16,813 nt of DNA from Candidatus Nanopelagicales bacterium. GTDB lineage: Bacteria; Actinomycetota; Actinomycetes; S36-B12; UBA10799. This document shows, piece after piece, positions 16,489-16,813 of the stretch; positions within the stretch are counted from its first letter, which is position 1, and the number at the start of each line of letters is the position of its first letter. The stretch lies in assembly GCA_025455985.1 (NCBI GenBank), contig JALOLM010000025.1, positions 1 through 16,813 on the forward strand. Reading direction: 5' to 3'. The position numbers and the translations under genes are program-made. Under the pieces are notes generated by a model. That model saw only the letters and a program-made list of their open reading frames with translations. It was not told the DNA's origin and ran no database searches.

Positions 16489-16556
16489 GCAGGTTGATCA
16501 AGGCCCCGACCAGGGCTTGCTGAGGGACTGTCGCGCAAGGTTCATGATCAACCTGC
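16489..16556. repeat. Perfect 12-bp inverted repeat upstream of the FUSC gene
   Basis: GCAGGTTGATCA (16489-16500) and its exact reverse complement TGATCAACCTGC (16545-16556) are separated by 44 bp. They lie in the 189-bp gap between the LuxR-type gene and the FUSC gene, about 80 bp upstream of the FUSC ATG at the near arm. The pair could be two operator half-sites or a long RNA stem in the FUSC leader. The function is unknown. Confidence 0.75.
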
Positions 16557-16597
16557 GAATCCGGACAACTGCCGTCGACACAAGGGTCGCGGGCACC

Positions 16598-16813
16598 TCA
16601 GCCGTCGCCGCGAGTCGCCCACAGAGCCGCCTGCAGCCGGTCGGTCACGCCCAGCGCCGCGTAGATGGCGGTCAGGTGCGCCTTCACGGTCTTCTCGCTG
16701 ATCCCCATCTGCCGGGCGATGAGCCGGTTGGACAGCCCCCGGGCAACCAGATCGAGGACTTCCTTCTGCTTGTCCGTCAGGCGCTCCGGCTCAGGACTGC
16801 GCGGGGTCTGCCG
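16598..16813 (-). CDS. LuxR-type helix-turn-helix regulator, C-terminal part (5' end outside window)
   Basis: Only the last 71 residues are in the window; the frame is open at the edge and ends at TGA 16600-16598. They form a complete GerE/LuxR DNA-binding domain: LTDKQKEVLDLVARGLSN, then IARQMGISEKTVKAHLTAIY with the recognition helix, and LGVTDRLQAALWATRG. The domain at the extreme C-terminus is the arrangement of NarL/FixJ-type response regulators, so a receiver domain upstream is likely but not visible; a larger LuxR regulator is possible. It lies on the same strand as the FUSC and YaaA genes, 189 bp upstream, and could regulate them. Confidence 0.9.
   Translation of the reverse strand, partial: RQTPRSPEPERLTDKQKEVLDLVARGLSNRLIARQMGISEKTVKAHLTAIYAALGVTDRLQAALWATRGDG

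Noticed and set aside
15450..16538. A 362-codon minus-strand frame overlapping the FUSC gene in another phase
   Set aside because: Extremely Arg/Gly-rich with no hydrophobic helices or motifs, whereas the other frame encodes a clear FUSC membrane protein.
1..16813. tRNA, rRNA, CRISPR, insertion sequence or phage genes
   Set aside because: No conserved RNA motifs, regularly spaced repeats, transposase or integrase motifs were seen on either strand.

Overview
The window is GC-rich and densely coded, with GTG and TTG starts, 4-bp ATGA overlaps and short gaps. Protein families and codon use point to a high-GC actinobacterium (Actinomycetota); I cannot name a genus. No rRNA, tRNA, CRISPR array, transposase or phage gene was seen.

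Layout. (1) 3-4115 (+): the 3' part of a very large secreted modular protein with FG-GAP-like, PKD and four cadherin/Ig-like repeats; its 5' end lies outside the window. (2) 4123-5707 (-), meeting gene 1 tail to tail across 7 bp: an S53 (sedolisin/kumamolisin) serine-carboxyl peptidase with signal peptide, activation propeptide and a complete catalytic set, broken by one +1 frameshift between propeptide and catalytic domain. (3) 5795-8182 (+): a DUF2892 membrane protein, an ECF sigma factor with a fused zinc-finger (anti-sigma-like) tail, and an MBL-fold/beta-CASP nuclease-like protein, spaced by 11 and 28 bp. (4) 8263-11236 (-): two FtsX-type permeases and a MacB/LolD-type ATPase joined by ATGA overlaps, divergent from (5) a MarR regulator (11361-11822, +). 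Their 124-bp shared region holds a good promoter for the transporter operon and CTGA/TCAG repeats that could be the MarR operator. (6) 11922-14480 (+): a secreted FN3-RCC1-FN3 protein. (7) 14481-14709: a non-coding gap with a roughly 130-bp nested palindrome. (8) 14710-16813 (-): a YaaA-family peroxide-stress protein, a FUSC-type membrane protein and the C-terminal DNA-binding domain of a LuxR-type regulator cut by the window edge; a 12-bp inverted repeat lies upstream of the FUSC gene.

Reading. The region mixes extracellular functions (two multi-domain surface or secreted proteins and a secreted acid-type peptidase) with envelope and stress functions (ECF sigma, MarR-ABC exporter, FUSC, YaaA). 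The best-supported unit is the MarR-ABC divergon. The most unusual items are the frameshifted S53 peptidase, the sigma/zinc-finger fusion, the palindromic element after the RCC1 gene, and the disulfide-patterned extracellular domains.
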